A stretch of 64,000 nt of DNA from the NCBI GenBank assembly GCA_029215795.1, contig JARDYH010000003.1, positions 169,458,382 through 169,522,381 on the forward strand, written 5' to 3'. The DNA comes from Anniella stebbinsi. Taxonomy: Eukaryota > Chordata > Lepidosauria > Squamata > Anniellidae. Positions within the stretch are counted from its first letter, which is position 1; each line of letters begins with the position of its first letter. Under the pieces are notes generated by a model that saw only the letters and a list, made by a program, of their open reading frames with translations, did no database searches and was not told where the DNA came from. Positions 45,095 to 57,624 of the stretch are shown here, in pieces. The translations under genes and the position numbers were made by a program.

Positions 45095-46335
45095 ATCACA
45101 GCAAAAAGAGGGTATCAACTTGCATAAAATTTACATGGGCACATTGATATGTATAGATACAACTATAGAAATAATTACTATAATTGTAACAGAAATATAA
45201 TACATTTCACCATTGTGAGAAAAAGTGCCACCTGACAGCCAGTGTACCTCTTCACTCTGCTATCCAGGTGTTCACTGTTGATGGCAACTTCAAGTCCCTC
45301 TCTGCTCTCCCTTCCTATGGTCCTTTACCATTAAACTGAACTTGGATTTGTCAGCCCTTCAAGTAGAGGACTGTCCTCTTTAAAGCAGGACACATGGCCA
45401 CCCTACATTAGACATAATACACATCTTGAAAAAACAGAATCAGGGACATCAAAGTCTGAGTAGGAAGGTCTCAGAAAGGACAGGGGTGAACCAGAGGAAC
45501 AGCATAGTGGGAAAACTGTTAGAGGTTTGGTGAGGAAAGTATTTACAGTACTAGGAGATTCATCGATAGATACAATAGGTGACATGCATAAGCTTTTAAC
45601 CTATACTTAGATTTTTTAAACAGTACCAATTGAATGCAATATAAAGCTTCAACAATAATTATTATTTTTCAGTTTAACAAATGTATGTTCTTAATCCCAT
45701 GTTTATAGATTTCAAAACTTGTTTTTGGCATTGTGTGAAACATTATTGATAAACATAAAGTTGCTACTCAATTAGTCTGGGTATGTGGTTGTTCAAAAAC
45801 ATGGAATGCTCAGGCTAGATTGTGTCACAGTTTTGTATTATCCCAGAAGAAGTGGGTTTCAGGGAACATAAAGTCCATTACGATTAGTTCTTTTCCAGTG
45901 GCAGAGTTCACTACAAGTCAACCAGGCATTACATGGGGGATGGGGGGAGAATTAAATTTGTTTTTGCTTTTCTGTGCATGCTGCAGGTGCTGTCCAAACT
46001 CAGCATTATGTAAGAGTTGATCTGTAGTCACTTTTCTCCATTCTCTCATGCAAAATTCTCACTTAATGGTGCTGAAGGCTTTCTACATCCATGATCATAT
46101 TTGACAGATGCAAACAGTACACCTGGTTAACTGAACCACAACGTCTCATTAGCTGAATGCCTTGTGTCCAAGGGCATTTCAATGAGCTAAATTGTACCCT
46201 ATGTTATTAGAAAGTGCATTATAAAACAAGAAGCCAGATTTACAGTATCTTGCAAATTATTATTCCTTGGACTTTTGTTCATGTCAGACTAAACCTTTCA
46301 ATTTATCCATTTTATAGATGTGAAAGATGGTTAGA
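45095..46335. other. Non-coding DNA with a hAT-like end fragment
   Basis: No gene. 45355-45400 ('caagtagaggactgtcctctttaaa…ggccaccctac') matches the fragment at 63282-63326 and is probably the end of a dispersed TAGGGTGGCCAT-type hAT repeat. Confidence 0.45.
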
Positions 46336-46339
46336 TTAG

Positions 46340-46412
46340 ATCAGCATTCCCCAACCTGGTGTGTTCCAGATGTGTTGCACTACAATTCTCAGCATCCCCC
46401 AGCCAGACATGC
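46340..46412. mobile_element. Palindromic MITE-like repeat, copy 3 (half)
   Basis: 'ccccaacctggtgtgttccagatgtgttgcactacaattctcagcatc' corresponds to the left arm of the family at 3355 and 25028; the right arm is lost. Confidence 0.55.
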
Positions 46413-46414
46413 TG

Positions 46415-47110
46415 GCTTGAGTTTTGAGTAGGTTGGATTAGATAGATAAGCAGGCAAATATCATATAGACAAATACTATTCAACTGAGTAGCAATATAGT
46501 TAGGAATACTTCAGAGATTTGATCCTTTCAAATTCAAAGTCAAAATTATGAAACCTGTTCCCCCAAGTAATATGAAAATCAGAATTTGGTGATTCCTGTT
46601 CTATTCCTGTTCTCTTCACGTGTATAAAAACCATTTTGCCCATGCATATCTATGGTATTTCAATTTTACAAACACATAAAACTATTTCTTTAACAAATGC
46701 ACAGTACCAGTATCGACATATACTGTAGAAAGAGAAGTAGTCACACAGAGCAAGTAGACTCACAAGATTCATCCTGCTGAACTATGTATAAAATATGCAT
46801 TTTGTGGTTGATGTTTTTTAAAAAAAATATCGACAATTAACATCAGATGACAATGGGACAGAATTGTGTAAAAACAAATGTGTAAATCAATCAGAGCAAA
46901 AGGAGTATGAATTGTTCAACCATAGTGTTCTGTGATTATTTGCATTGATACCCCTTCCACCAATTGATAGGATTAAGAGGCCAGAATATAATGATTAATT
47001 CCTATGTAAACTTTTAAAACATGAAGAAATAATATATGCATTCACCTTTGGAGAAATGGCTAATACCTTTAGATATGTTCAGGATTTTTCAAGGGCTAGG
47101 TGAAGAAAGA
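46415..47110. other. Non-coding DNA, no gene seen
   Basis: AT-rich; nothing recognised. Confidence 0.5.
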
Positions 47111-47112
47111 AT

Positions 47113-47248
47113 ATGGCAGGATCTGCACTGCTGCTTTAAAATGGTTAATAACAGTAATGACAACTGTTGAGGCCCAAGACAAACTCCCTATATAATTTCC
47201 AAACCATTTTCAAAGTGTCATATCCTGCTTGGTGAAGATCTGGCCTAA
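47113..47248 (-). mobile_element. Small MITE (about 130 bp family), copy B
   Basis: Reverse-orientation copy: 'ggcaggatctgcactgctgctttaaaa' at the left and 'tgtcatatcctgcttggtgaagatctggcc' at the right. Confidence 0.7.
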
Positions 47249-47249
47249 G

Positions 47250-48090
47250 TCTGACGAACATGATGATGATAAATATTTATATGATAGTTTTAAATATTTT
47301 AGAGAGCAATCCTATGGCCCTAAACAGAGCCATGACCTTGGAGGAAACCAGAGCACCTCTTAACCCCACCACTCCCACTGCTGCAGAAAGCTCTGCATCA
47401 AGGCCTCCCTCTCCCAAGGTCTGAGCTACAATCTGAGGAAGAGGAAGGAGAGGGGCAGGTGGGTGGGTGCTGGTGGGTGGAGTAAGGAGGGAATAGAAGA
47501 AGCCATGGATCAACTGGATCAAAAGGCCTTTCAATCACCATCCCTCTCTCTGGCAAGGTAAGTCAACTAGACAGGGCCCAGAGGCCTGTCCAGTACAAAT
47601 AGCTAAATAAAAAAACAGGGAGGCTAGGAAAGACTCTGCTTTTCCTCCTGCTCTATCAGGCTCTTGCCAGCAGGGCTTAGGATGGACAGAGGTCTCCAAG
47701 ATCAGCACCCTCTGTCCTTTCTCCAATAGGATTGTGCTCTAAAACATATTTGTTGCTTCTACACGGGTGTTTGCATCGTTTGAATTAAAATGAAAGTTAT
47801 ACATAGACTTAAGGGTAATAATCAACATTATGCCAGTGGAAAAACTACAAAAGTTCCACTAGCAGTGGCACAACCACTAGCACAGCCACTAGCACACACA
47901 GCACCTAACCAAATGAAACTGTAAAGAGTTGGAGAACACCTTGAACAACACCTTCTGCAAGCAAAATCTAAGTATATGATTTTATACTGGATGAAAGCAG
48001 AGTTTCTACAAGAAGCTTTGCACTAGTGGAATAACACCATTGGATGCAACTCTATGTTATTAAGCAAAGCCCTTCCCTATGTGTAGATTC
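47250..48090. other. Non-coding DNA, no gene seen
   Basis: Nothing recognised. Confidence 0.5.
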
Positions 48091-48094
48091 TTTG

Positions 48095-48134
<40 letters not shown>

Positions 48135-48745
48135 TTTTATTCCATTTATATACCGCCCCATAGCCGAAGCTCTCTGGGCAGTTTACAAAAATTAAAAACA
48201 CTGAACAATTAAAACACCAATATACAAAATTTAAAAGCATAAAGCATAAAAACAAATTAAAATTACAATATCCTTCTGGGTCAAAGCACAACAACAACAC
48301 AAAAACACAAAAACCCTCATCATATGCTGTTAAATGCCTGGGAGAAGAGGAAAGTCTTGACCTGGCGCCAAAAAGATAACAATGTTGGCGCCAGGCGAGC
48401 CTCGTCAGGGAGATCATTCCATAATTGGGGGGGCCACCACTGAAAAGGCACTTTCCCTTGTTGCCCCCCTCCGTGTCTCCCTTGGAGTAGGCAACCGGAG
48501 GAGGACCTTCGATGTGGATCGTAGTGTACGGGTAGGTTCGTGTCGGGAGAGGCGTTCCATCAGGTATTGTGGTCCCAAGCCGTGTAAGGCTTTATAGGTT
48601 AAAACCAGCACCTTGAATTGAGCTCGGAAACGTATGGCAGCCAATGCAAGCGGGCCAGAGTAGGTCTTATATGCTCGAACCTTCTGGTTTCTGTTATAAC
48701 TCTGGCCGCTGCATTTTGCACAAGCTGCAGCTTAGTGTCTACTCA
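48095..48745 (-). pseudogene. LINE (L2/CR1-type) ORF2 C-terminus and 3' UTR
   Basis: Minus strand 48644-48420 encodes FKVLVLTYKALHGLGPQYL, then LRSTSKVLLRLPTPR and ESAFSVVAPPI, the typical last part of an L2/CR1-type ORF2. The 3' UTR contains 'actgcccagagagcttcggctatggggcggtat' read on the minus strand, common in squamate copies, and ends in an (AAAT)n run at 48095-48137. It is 5'-truncated near 48745 and disrupted near 48430. Confidence 0.8.
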
Positions 48746-48749
48746 CCAC

Positions 48750-49105
48750 TAAGTTCCATTAAGAAAAGGTAGTTTTCCATGCTAATTGAAGGCTTATTTT
48801 ATTATTTATTTATTTAGAATATATTTTTATCACTCTTCCACTCACTGAGTGCTCAAGGCAATGTCCAAAGAACAGGACAGTTTCTTATTTGCTTTCTTGC
48901 AATTAAGGATGAATTGACCCTATTTAGTCAGGTTTTGTTCCCTGGAAGGGAGAGAGTGAAATAACTGATTTCTTTCCACAGTGTTTTTCCTCTTTTCTCT
49001 CCATTATAACAAACTAGCACTATTTTGCTATAATAGGAAGGAAATGGGAAAAAATAATGGAAAGAAACCACTAATTTCTTTTCACACATGCTTGAGAGAC
49101 AATTA
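48750..49105. other. Non-coding DNA, no gene seen
   Basis: Nothing recognised. Confidence 0.5.
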
Positions 49106-49108
49106 GGT

Positions 49109-49238
49109 CAGGTCTACACCAAGCAGGATATGACACTTTGAAAACGGTTGAAAATTGTATATGGATTGTGTCCAGGGCCCCAACAGTTGTCACTACTGTT
49201 ATAAACTGTTTTAAAGCAGTAGTGTGGATCCTGCCTTA
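49109..49238 (+). mobile_element. Small MITE (about 130 bp family), copy C, TTA duplication
   Basis: 'ggtcaggtctacaccaagcaggatatgac' to 'agtagtgtggatcctgcc', with TTA on each side. The TTA duplication supports PIF/Harbinger origin for the family (copies at 28971 and 47113). Confidence 0.72.
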
Positions 49239-49594
49239 GTTTGCAATCCTATGACCACTTACCTTGGAGTAAACCCATTGAACTCAGTGACGTATATCTC
49301 TGAGCAGATGGCACTGTAAATCACTCTGTTGCACTTGAGCAGAAAAGCAATAAAATGGGCCTGAAACAGGAAACTTCCAATTTAAAGGTCAAAAATTACC
49401 TCAAGTCAAATAGGAAAAAACAGCCAAGAAGAAAACAAAGAAAACTTGAGAATGCATACAATTGTTTGGCAGTTATATTTTGTGGCTTTCCCATTAAAAG
49501 TAATGAACAAAGGATACTCATTCCGGAGTAAAGGGCTGATATGGAAACAACCCTGATCCCAGTCATCCTTACCACCGCTACTTTCTATTATGAT

Positions 49595-49765
49595 CTCCAT
49601 ATTGCTTACATACCTGAGGAGAAGAGATGAAGGTAAGAGATGGTAGATTACCTCAGATAATAGTTTGCCTCAGTGAGTTTGTGGTTGAGGGAAGATTTGA
49701 ACCAGGGATTTCCTAGCTCAGAGTTCACACTCTTTTTCACCAAACCAACCAGCTCTCACCTCTGA
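49595..49765 (-). mobile_element. Degenerate tRNA-derived SINE
   Basis: On the minus strand it reads 'ggtttggtgaaaaagagtg', then 'ctggttcaaatcttccc' (B-box-like ggttcaaatc), then 'actcactgaggcaaac'. This is the order of a tRNA-derived SINE head and body. The copy is highly diverged. Confidence 0.5.
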
Positions 49766-49769
49766 ATGA

Positions 49770-50762
49770 TCATAGTGGCTATTTCTTTTATAATTATTCT
49801 GATTTCCCCCCAATACCATATAGAACCTTTTCTCTGTGTGTATGCCTGTGTATATTCGTGCTTGTGAACACACTTTCATCACCCATCTGCCCCAAGAATG
49901 GACTGTCTTGAAAGATTAAGTGCACCTATTTTGAACTGGAGACAGCAAGCCATAATTTTTAGCTAACCCGTTTCCTTCTTAGTGAAAACAGAAATAAAAA
50001 TATATTGTGCACACTTCATTGCGGGAACCTTTGACCTCCGCTGCCTGTCTAGCTGCGGCTGTGATGAATGCTTTGTGTCTCTTCATTTTTAATTGCTCAT
50101 AAATTGTTATGCCATGAAATACAGAACTAGCCTTGTCCTCATTTGAGTGGGGGTTGAAGGGCAGCCTAATAGTAATACAATTAAGGAGGGTCTTTGTGTG
50201 TGGGTGTGGGAGTGAGGAGGGCAGGAAGGTTACAGAAGGTTGTAGTTGTGAAAGATGTGGTTTTCTTTCTTGTGGAATACAAAGACCCTTCCCTGCTTAC
50301 AAAGAAATATTGTTCATGGTAGACAATACCATATTAGAAAATGTTCTTTGGAGGACTTTTGGAAAGACAATGAAATAAAAGGGATTTCAAGATGTTCATT
50401 TCGAAGCATCTGTACATTGGTTGATACCATATTCATGCTGACAGTATGTTTCGCATGGATTTGATGGCAGATCATAACTTGTATTCACTTAACATCCCAT
50501 CCTGTTCTTCAGCTTCTTGTATCTTATGATATGAATGTATACATCATCTATGGACATTTTGTCATTCTTGGCCTTTACAGACTTCACTGAGTACAATTTT
50601 GCCTTTTTTTTGCCCTTATAAAAGCTAGATGTATGCACTGATGCATCCAGGTAGCTTTCAAACTCCTTTGATAAGAACCAGATTGCTCTTGGTAGTAGGG
50701 GTGAGGCATCTTATGCACACTGAAGTGAAACGGGTCACCAGAATGGATTGCTTAAATTGTGG
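49770..50762. other. Non-coding DNA; possible conserved element 49950-50120
   Basis: No gene. The block around 49950-50120, with 'tttttaattgctcataaat', is repeat-free and compositionally unlike the decayed repeats around it. Status unknown. Confidence 0.35.
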
Positions 50763-50767
50763 CAGAC

Positions 50768-50968
50768 TCTGGGAGGCCAGTAGAGTGCAATGGATTTAGG
50801 TGTGGGAATCCGAGGTTCAAATCACACACACTTGTGATACTCACTAGGTGGCCTTGGCTGTGTTGCTATCTAGCTGCCTAACCTACTTCGCAGGATTGTT
50901 GTAAGGTTAAACATTTGGAACTCCTTGATAAAAGATAGAAGTGTAAAAAATAAGTAGTAATTACATGG
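50768..50968 (+). mobile_element. Sauria-type tRNA-derived SINE
   Basis: A tRNA-like head ('ccagtagagtgcaatggatt', then the B-box-like 'gaggttcaaatc') is followed by 'tgatactcactaggtggcc', 'gcctaacctacttcgcaggat' and 'tgttgtaaggttaaa'. This is the order seen in Sauria SINEs of squamates ('…ctcactgggtgactttggg…cctaacctacctcacagggttgttgtgagg…'). The tail is an A-rich region. Confidence 0.8.
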
Positions 50969-50969
50969 A

Positions 50970-51440
50970 TAAATGCATTGTGTGTCTGTTATTAATGAAT
51001 GCATCTGGCTTCCATGTGTTTCAGAGCTAGTTTCAGGGTTGAGTCCATTGAATGTGTTAATAACAGGCTGCAAATTGTAATAGATGAATCATTAAAGAGT
51101 TTATTTGTTATTCAGGTATCTACCCACCCATCATGATTAACTGGGGGTCTTTTATTTTTGCCATGTAACTGTTTGAGTTATTCTGTGCTGCCCCGCCCCC
51201 TCTTTTCCATGCTCTGCATGCCATTTTAGCTCTTTTTAAGACTTCTTCCTATGATTCAAATGGAAGGTGCTCAGAGTCTGAATTCATAAACAATTGCCCT
51301 CTGTAAGAAGGAGATATTGTGAGAGGCTGAGCAAAAGCATAACAATCAAGCAGTCAAACTTCTCCTCCGTAGTAACTTACTAATATGTATAATTCACATG
51401 ACGATACATATGCCATCAGATGGACTTAAGTGCCTCAAAA
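50970..51440. other. Non-coding DNA, no gene seen
   Basis: Nothing recognised. Confidence 0.5.
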
Positions 51441-51443
51441 AGT

Positions 51444-51905
51444 GGAATAATAATAATAATAATAATGATTTATTTCTTACCCGCCTCTCCGTCTGGATCG
51501 AGGTGGGGAACAACAACATGATAAAATACATAAAACTAATTAAAACATGACAAATATTATTAAAACTGCATTACAACATCCTAAAACATCCTAAAAACAT
51601 TCTAAAAATTACACTGGATATGCCTGCCGGAAGAGAACAGTCTTTATAGCTTTCTTAAATTCTAAAAGACTGTTAAGTTGACGAGTCTCCTCCGGCAGGT
51701 CATTCCACAGTCTGGGAGCGGCAGAAGAGAAGGTCCTCTGGGTAACAGTTGTCAGCCTAGTCTTGGCCGACCGCAGTAAGTTCTTCCCAGAGGACCTGAG
51801 CGTGCGGGGCAGATTGTACGGGAGAAGGCGATCCCGCAGGTAACCTGGACCCAAATCAGCCTGACAGTGCAATGCAAAATGCTGGTTTTTTTTATTAGTA
51901 GTAAA
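51444..51905 (-). pseudogene. L2-like LINE ORF2 C-terminus with 3' UTR
   Basis: Minus strand 51860-51609 encodes a clean ORF2 C-terminus: DLGPGYLRDRLLPYNLPRTL, then FSSAAPRLWNDLPEETRQL, then LEFKKAIKTVLFRQAYPV and a stop. The 3' UTR ends in (ATT)n at 51448-51468. 5'-truncated. Sister copies are at 4966, 44783 and 62875. Confidence 0.85.
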
Positions 51906-51909
51906 TAAA

Positions 51910-52148
51910 TTTAGCACCACAGAAAAACTTGCTAAATAAGGGATACCTTTCTTTTAATAAGGTATGATGTTATGTATTTTGTATACATCTTTTGTTGGGA
52001 AAGGGCTCTAGTTGTGTACAGATTTTTTATTACTATTTGTGTTACTTATTTATTTTTTCTGTAATTAATTGAGTATTTTAATTGTGATTTTTAACTCTTT
52101 GGGTTGTAAACTGATTAGATATTTTGTTTTATCAAGTGGATATACTGG

Positions 52149-52180
<32 letters not shown>

Positions 52181-55065
52181 ATAAATGTATGCCTGTCCTT
52201 ACCCAAGAGAGAGAGAGGGAGGGAGAGGGAGAGGGGGAGAGAAGAGAAATTTTCTCACTCCTTTCATCATGTGTCTCCGTTGCTGTTCCTGCCTCTGCTT
52301 GAAGGGAAGATAGGGAAGGGAGGAGTATGTTTTTGGAGTTTTGGGGCAGGAAGGCAGGGCTTTTGGGGATGGGGAAATAGGAAGGGGCACAGGAATTATT
52401 GTCCACCTCAGGTTTTAATCCAAGACAGAGAAACATTCCGGTGCTTTAAAAGCTCAGCTTTCGTTTGAGGCAGGCTTTTATGAGCTCCAGAAGTGCATAT
52501 CTAAGCTGGGTCAAGTGAACTTTACCAGGATCCCTACATAGGAATGCTATGGCAAAGTCCTGAAGTGATAGAATAACCTGTACAATTTTATATTGAATGT
52601 GGCGATCACATGAATGAGGTCATATACAAAAGCTAAAAAAGCACACCTCCTACCAAGTAGAAACTAGCGCAGCACAGAGCAAGTTACACCAGAACCTTTC
52701 TCCATGATGTGATACTTTCTAATTACAGGTGGTGGGGGAGGGGTTGTTTGTATGTTTTTAATAATAATAACAACAGCAGCAACAATGATTATGATAATAA
52801 TAGCAACATAATAGCAATATATTTCTTGATGTGGCTTTAAATACATATACAATTCTGCTTCAATGGAGTGGGGAGCTCCGGGTGTGCAATCAGTTGCATG
52901 CCTTGGAGCTATTCCCCAATCAAAGTGAATGGGGCAACCCTGACAACCTTTGATGTGCATCAGAAACCCTACACTTATAGCAAAGTTCTGGACTGAGTTG
53001 AGTGCTAAGAACCACATCACAGAGAGAACTACTCTCAAACTGAAGTCCAATTGAATCAATTTCATACACAAAATTTATTCATTGTTGTATAAGTAATGCA
53101 GAGACTATGACAGAATTGGAAGAACTTGACAAATGCATCAATAAAAATAAATTCGGTTAAGTCCTGACCTATCTGAAAATACAAATAAAGCCAGTATATG
53201 GGTGGTGGTGATGTTTTACTCTTTCACTTGGCTTATTTGTTTCCATGAAGATAACTTTATATAAACTATCAATATTCTTCAGCATCATTTTGATCTAGGA
53301 GAAAAGTTTCATCCTTCAGTAGTGCACGTAATAGAATTGGTCAGATTGGGATGCACATTTTTATCTTGGATCTTTACTATTTCACAGTTCAAGCAACAAA
53401 ATTTAACTAAATTGTTAGGTATATGACTAGTAACCTCACCACCCACATATCAATGTATCCAAGTTTTGTTCCTTGCTATTAATTGTGTGGTGATGTAACA
53501 TAAATTACTCATATTTATTAGCCACTGGTCAATTTTACACCTATAATGTTTCTAATTCCATCTGCCAGAATGAATTCCCATGGATAATATTCTGAACTTC
53601 AGGAGGTCTCTGGAGTTTATAATTTGACCCCCTTCAGTCATTTATCCCTCTTACCACCTCAGATATCTCTATGGCTTCTATGCTTAGCTGCCTACTAGGT
53701 TGCTCAACCAATTTCCAAATGAAAGAGATATCTGTGAAATATATAATAGAATTATAGGACTGGATGTGACCAGATACCATTTCATCCAATTTCATGCCCA
53801 AAGGCAAGATCTTCTACATATTAGCCAACATTTCATATCACACATCAGTCTCCCTATGAATTAACCTTCATCCTGTGTAAAGCAGAAGGAGAAAACATGA
53901 ATGAACATGACACACCATGGTTGCAATGTCTGCAGGCAAGAACTGGTAAAATATCAGGGTTACTAATTGGTCAGACTGAATTTCCTTTTCAGTTCTATAT
54001 ATGGCAATGAGCTAGACAAGGCCAGTATAACCTGTGACCTGCCAAGTTGAGTGCAGCCCCAAGCAGCATGTACAATGACCCCGCCCTGCTCAGTGAACAT
54101 GCTGGTGGTGTTGCCAGGACTGGGATTGACAAGCAATCCACTGGCAGATCACAATATATTCCTAATGGGCTGTGTTCAGTTCGACAGGCAACATGGCCTG
54201 AGTTAGACCCTGAATGGAAAGCAAAACTTATCCAAGCAATTTTCTTGGTGGCAAAACTAAGAGCCATGGTTATCTCACTTTGACTTGTGGCAGTGGCTGA
54301 TGCTTCATATTCCAAGTATGTCATGAGAACCTGCAAAATCTGTTTGACCAGAAATCACAGAAAAGAATGTTTACCACAGTCGTCATCAACAATCACTCTA
54401 CTGCACCACTATGACAATGACTCTCACCCTTCAACTTGTATGTGGCCATTGTCTGTCTGCAACCTACGTTATGCTACTGTAGGCTACACTAAAATCCCTG
54501 AAATGATGATACCATTGTACATGGATTGTATGGGAGTGATTGAAATCAATTTTACTAAATCAGTGAAAGTGGTAATTAAATCCTGCTTTATGTACAGTAG
54601 AGAGACCAAGTGTTCTAGTCCTGAAATTTTTAGGCAAATGAAAGTAGTCTTTATTCCTATGATTAGATATGCTGACTTCCATAGAGCTTTATACTTGTTT
54701 GCATAGGTAATGGCTGTGGAACGTTGTTTGCTTGTTCATTAAAATGATCTTTTGATCTTTTATGTTTTAGTCCAGGAACCAGGATGTAAGGAATAGGAAA
54801 AAACATTGCAATGAAAGACATTTTGTCAATGCACTATAATTCAAGGTTGCTATGCTTTCTCCCTATTCCCACCCAAGGGAAAAATTAAAGGCACTAAACT
54901 TCTAGAAATGTGTATTCTGAGTAGGCTCACAGCAGAAAACACTGCCAAAGAGATAACAATGATGATGTTACATCTCCCTTTGCGAATGATTTTCCAGCAG
55001 CCCTTCGTTTCGACATATAAAATATAAAACAACCTCAACCATTGTTTTCCATGTTTTTCTGCATT
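51910..55065. other. AT-rich non-coding DNA with small simple repeats
   Basis: No gene. An (ATC)n run lies at 52149-52176, a GA-rich patch at 52205-52245 and an (AAT)-rich patch at 52758-52802. Frames at 54047-54706 (up to 139 codons) show no domain, and a spliced host exon cannot be recognised. Confidence 0.45.
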
Positions 55066-55069
55066 GAAA

Positions 55070-55185
55070 ATTCTTCTTCTTCTTCTTCTTCTTCTTCTTC
55101 TTCTTCTTCTTCTTCTCCTCCTCCTCCTCCTCCTCCTCCTCCCCCTCCTCCTCCCCCTCCTCCTCCTCCTCCTCCTCCTCCTCCT
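55070..55185. repeat. (TTC)n(TCC)n microsatellite
   Basis: A long TTC run merging into TCC/CCT; a polypurine-polypyrimidine tract on opposite strands. The poly-leucine frame over it is spurious. Confidence 0.95.
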
Positions 55186-55189
55186 TTGT

Positions 55190-56098
55190 AACAGCTTTTT
55201 AAAACTAATTGTGTTTAGAATCGTGGTTACATTTCAAATAACTGCAAAAGAAACAGATGCAAATGATTGGAAAGCTAGTGACGTTGCTTTCAATAAAGTA
55301 CTTCATTCTGCCAACTAGGTGGCTGTTCATTTCTTTTCTTCTCCCCTCCACCCCCCAGCCATGACATGGTGCCTTTATGTTGCTCGGCAACTACTATAGT
55401 GATGCAGCACATGCGTGTTAGGCCATAAATTCTTATCAACTTTTCTACTTCCTTTTAAATAACGAACTCCATAACAGGACATTTTATTTTATTTTATTTT
55501 TCCTGATGGCTAAATAACATCTGTGGGGATTTCAACGGCTACTTGACAGACATACACATACCTACATCCACCTGACATGATTATCAGTGTCCATCTCCCT
55601 CTCCCCCCCCTTCTCTCTCTCTCCCTCTTTATCCTGTTCCTTCTAAACAGGAAGTGAGTGAAACACTATTTTTTATGACAGATCTAACAGTTGTGAGGAA
55701 AGATCCTGGACTCATTCCATCTACTTTTTGTGTAATGTCTCAGACAAAGCCTTTTGCTTCTGCCTTCCCTCCTTGTGAAAACCTAGTGTCCTGCTGCTTC
55801 CATTTGTTTTTGATCTGCCTCATTAAAAGACTATTGATGGCTTTAACTATTGTCCTTGTTTAGGTACGGATTTACAAGCACTAATATCTGACTGTGCTAA
55901 GATTAATGGGAGCCCACGGAGTTTACAATTATCCTTAGGTCCCTTGACCACACATGTAGGGGTTTTAGGAGGGGTCATGCACTCTTATGAAAAAACTCTA
56001 AAGCAGGCTTAAATCTGGGAACGTTTTAATAGGATTGAATCTGTAATAGGATTTGGCAACCTAGTCTAAAACATATAGTATGCACTAGTGCCTGTGTA

Positions 56099-56163
<65 letters not shown>

Positions 56164-56903
56164 ATATATTTCTAGGTTGCCTTTCAGGTCAGGAAAAATA
56201 ATGTGTGTGTGTGTGTGTATGGACACATTATACACTTTTCAAAAATTGTTTGCTGATCTTTTTAATTAATTAATTAATTCAAATTCTTACTAAAAGCAAC
56301 TTTAAGAACAAACTTGTCATCACAGAATATTAAGAAGAATGAAGGAGCTGAAAGTTTTTTATATACTTTTTTTTTATAATACAAGGGGATTTTAAAAAGC
56401 TTTAAATTCAGTGGCATTTCTGATGTGATAATCTGTATATTTTTAGCTAATGTGCTCTAAAAATTCAGAAAGTCGGTGGAAAAATTCTGGCTTTTCTTAA
56501 GCAAAATTATTCTCCAAGAAAACATGGCAGGGACTTCACCGAAGCAAGAGTTCTGATGAATAACAAAGCTCTCCCATGCTGACTCCTCCCTTATTCAAAC
56601 AACAAGGGCATGTTAAAAGACAGTGGTGGTGGAATAAATTAGATTGATTTAAAATGAGCCTGCAAGCAATGAAGGGGAAGAAAAAAGTTAAGATAGGAAA
56701 GAGCCCCAAAGTAATTACTTTCCATTGGGATCCTGACAATGGTTGATTTGAGCTTTGTTCACATTTATAAACCGATGTTTAGTGTTTTTGCCACCTCTTT
56801 TTATTTCACACTGTATGTTATTTGATTTGCTTGTGTGAATTTACAGGACTGTACCATTTAAAGATGCTCTTGCTACTTTATTTTGTAGCACAGCCATGGA
56901 GCA

Positions 56904-56934
<31 letters not shown>

Positions 56935-57615
56935 GGCACATGCACATGGGGTCATATGAGAACTGGCCTAGGAGACTTTAGCGGTAACTCCTAAGGCACC
57001 AAAGACACTAGTGACCGGAAGGTGCCACAGAAAAATAATGGGATGTTAAATTAAGGTTTGCTTTGCTTTAAAAGTTCCAGTAAAGCACAAAGCTGCAGAA
57101 ACCTGAACCCTGGCTGAAGCAAGTTGTTCATTGGTATCTCTTCTGCACAGTTCATGGTTTCAATGAAACATTGTCAAATTGAATCAAAGGGCAACATCCT
57201 GTGATATTAGATCCTGGTTTACTTCCCCTTCATATTCAAATGTTGTTTGATTATTGCTTTTACCATCACAGATCAGCCAAAATTTATCCAGCAGAAAAAT
57301 AATCTTGGGGTTCCCCCCACCAAAAAATCATGCATAACACCATTTGAGAAAATTACTGGCATGAGCTAGCCAAAGTTAAGTACTTCCAAGTCCTATGGAT
57401 ATGCATGGGAGAATTAATGACTTTGTATTAGAGCCAGATTTAGGTGCATGCAACTGGGCTGATGGAAGTGGACCCACCCACCCAACATGGCAGCCTATCT
57501 AGTCCCCTGAAAATGCTACACAGAGGGCCAGGGGATGAGCTGTGTTTGAGGATGGAGGGAGAATTCCTGAAAACGAGGTGAAGACAGCCCCTCCCATCAA
57601 CAGAAGGCATATCCT
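55190..57615. other. Non-coding DNA with microsatellites
   Basis: No gene. (GT)n(GA)n occupies 56103-56160 and (AT)n 56909-56934. Nothing else recognised. Confidence 0.5.
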
Positions 57616-57624
57616 GGAACCAAC

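Noticed and set aside
54047..54706. Pair of frames (78 and 139 codons) that looked like possible host exons
   Set aside because: No flanking splice sites of quality, no domain, and AT-rich codon use typical of non-coding DNA.
55064..55318. Poly-leucine frame
   Set aside because: Translation of a (TTC)n/(TCC)n microsatellite.
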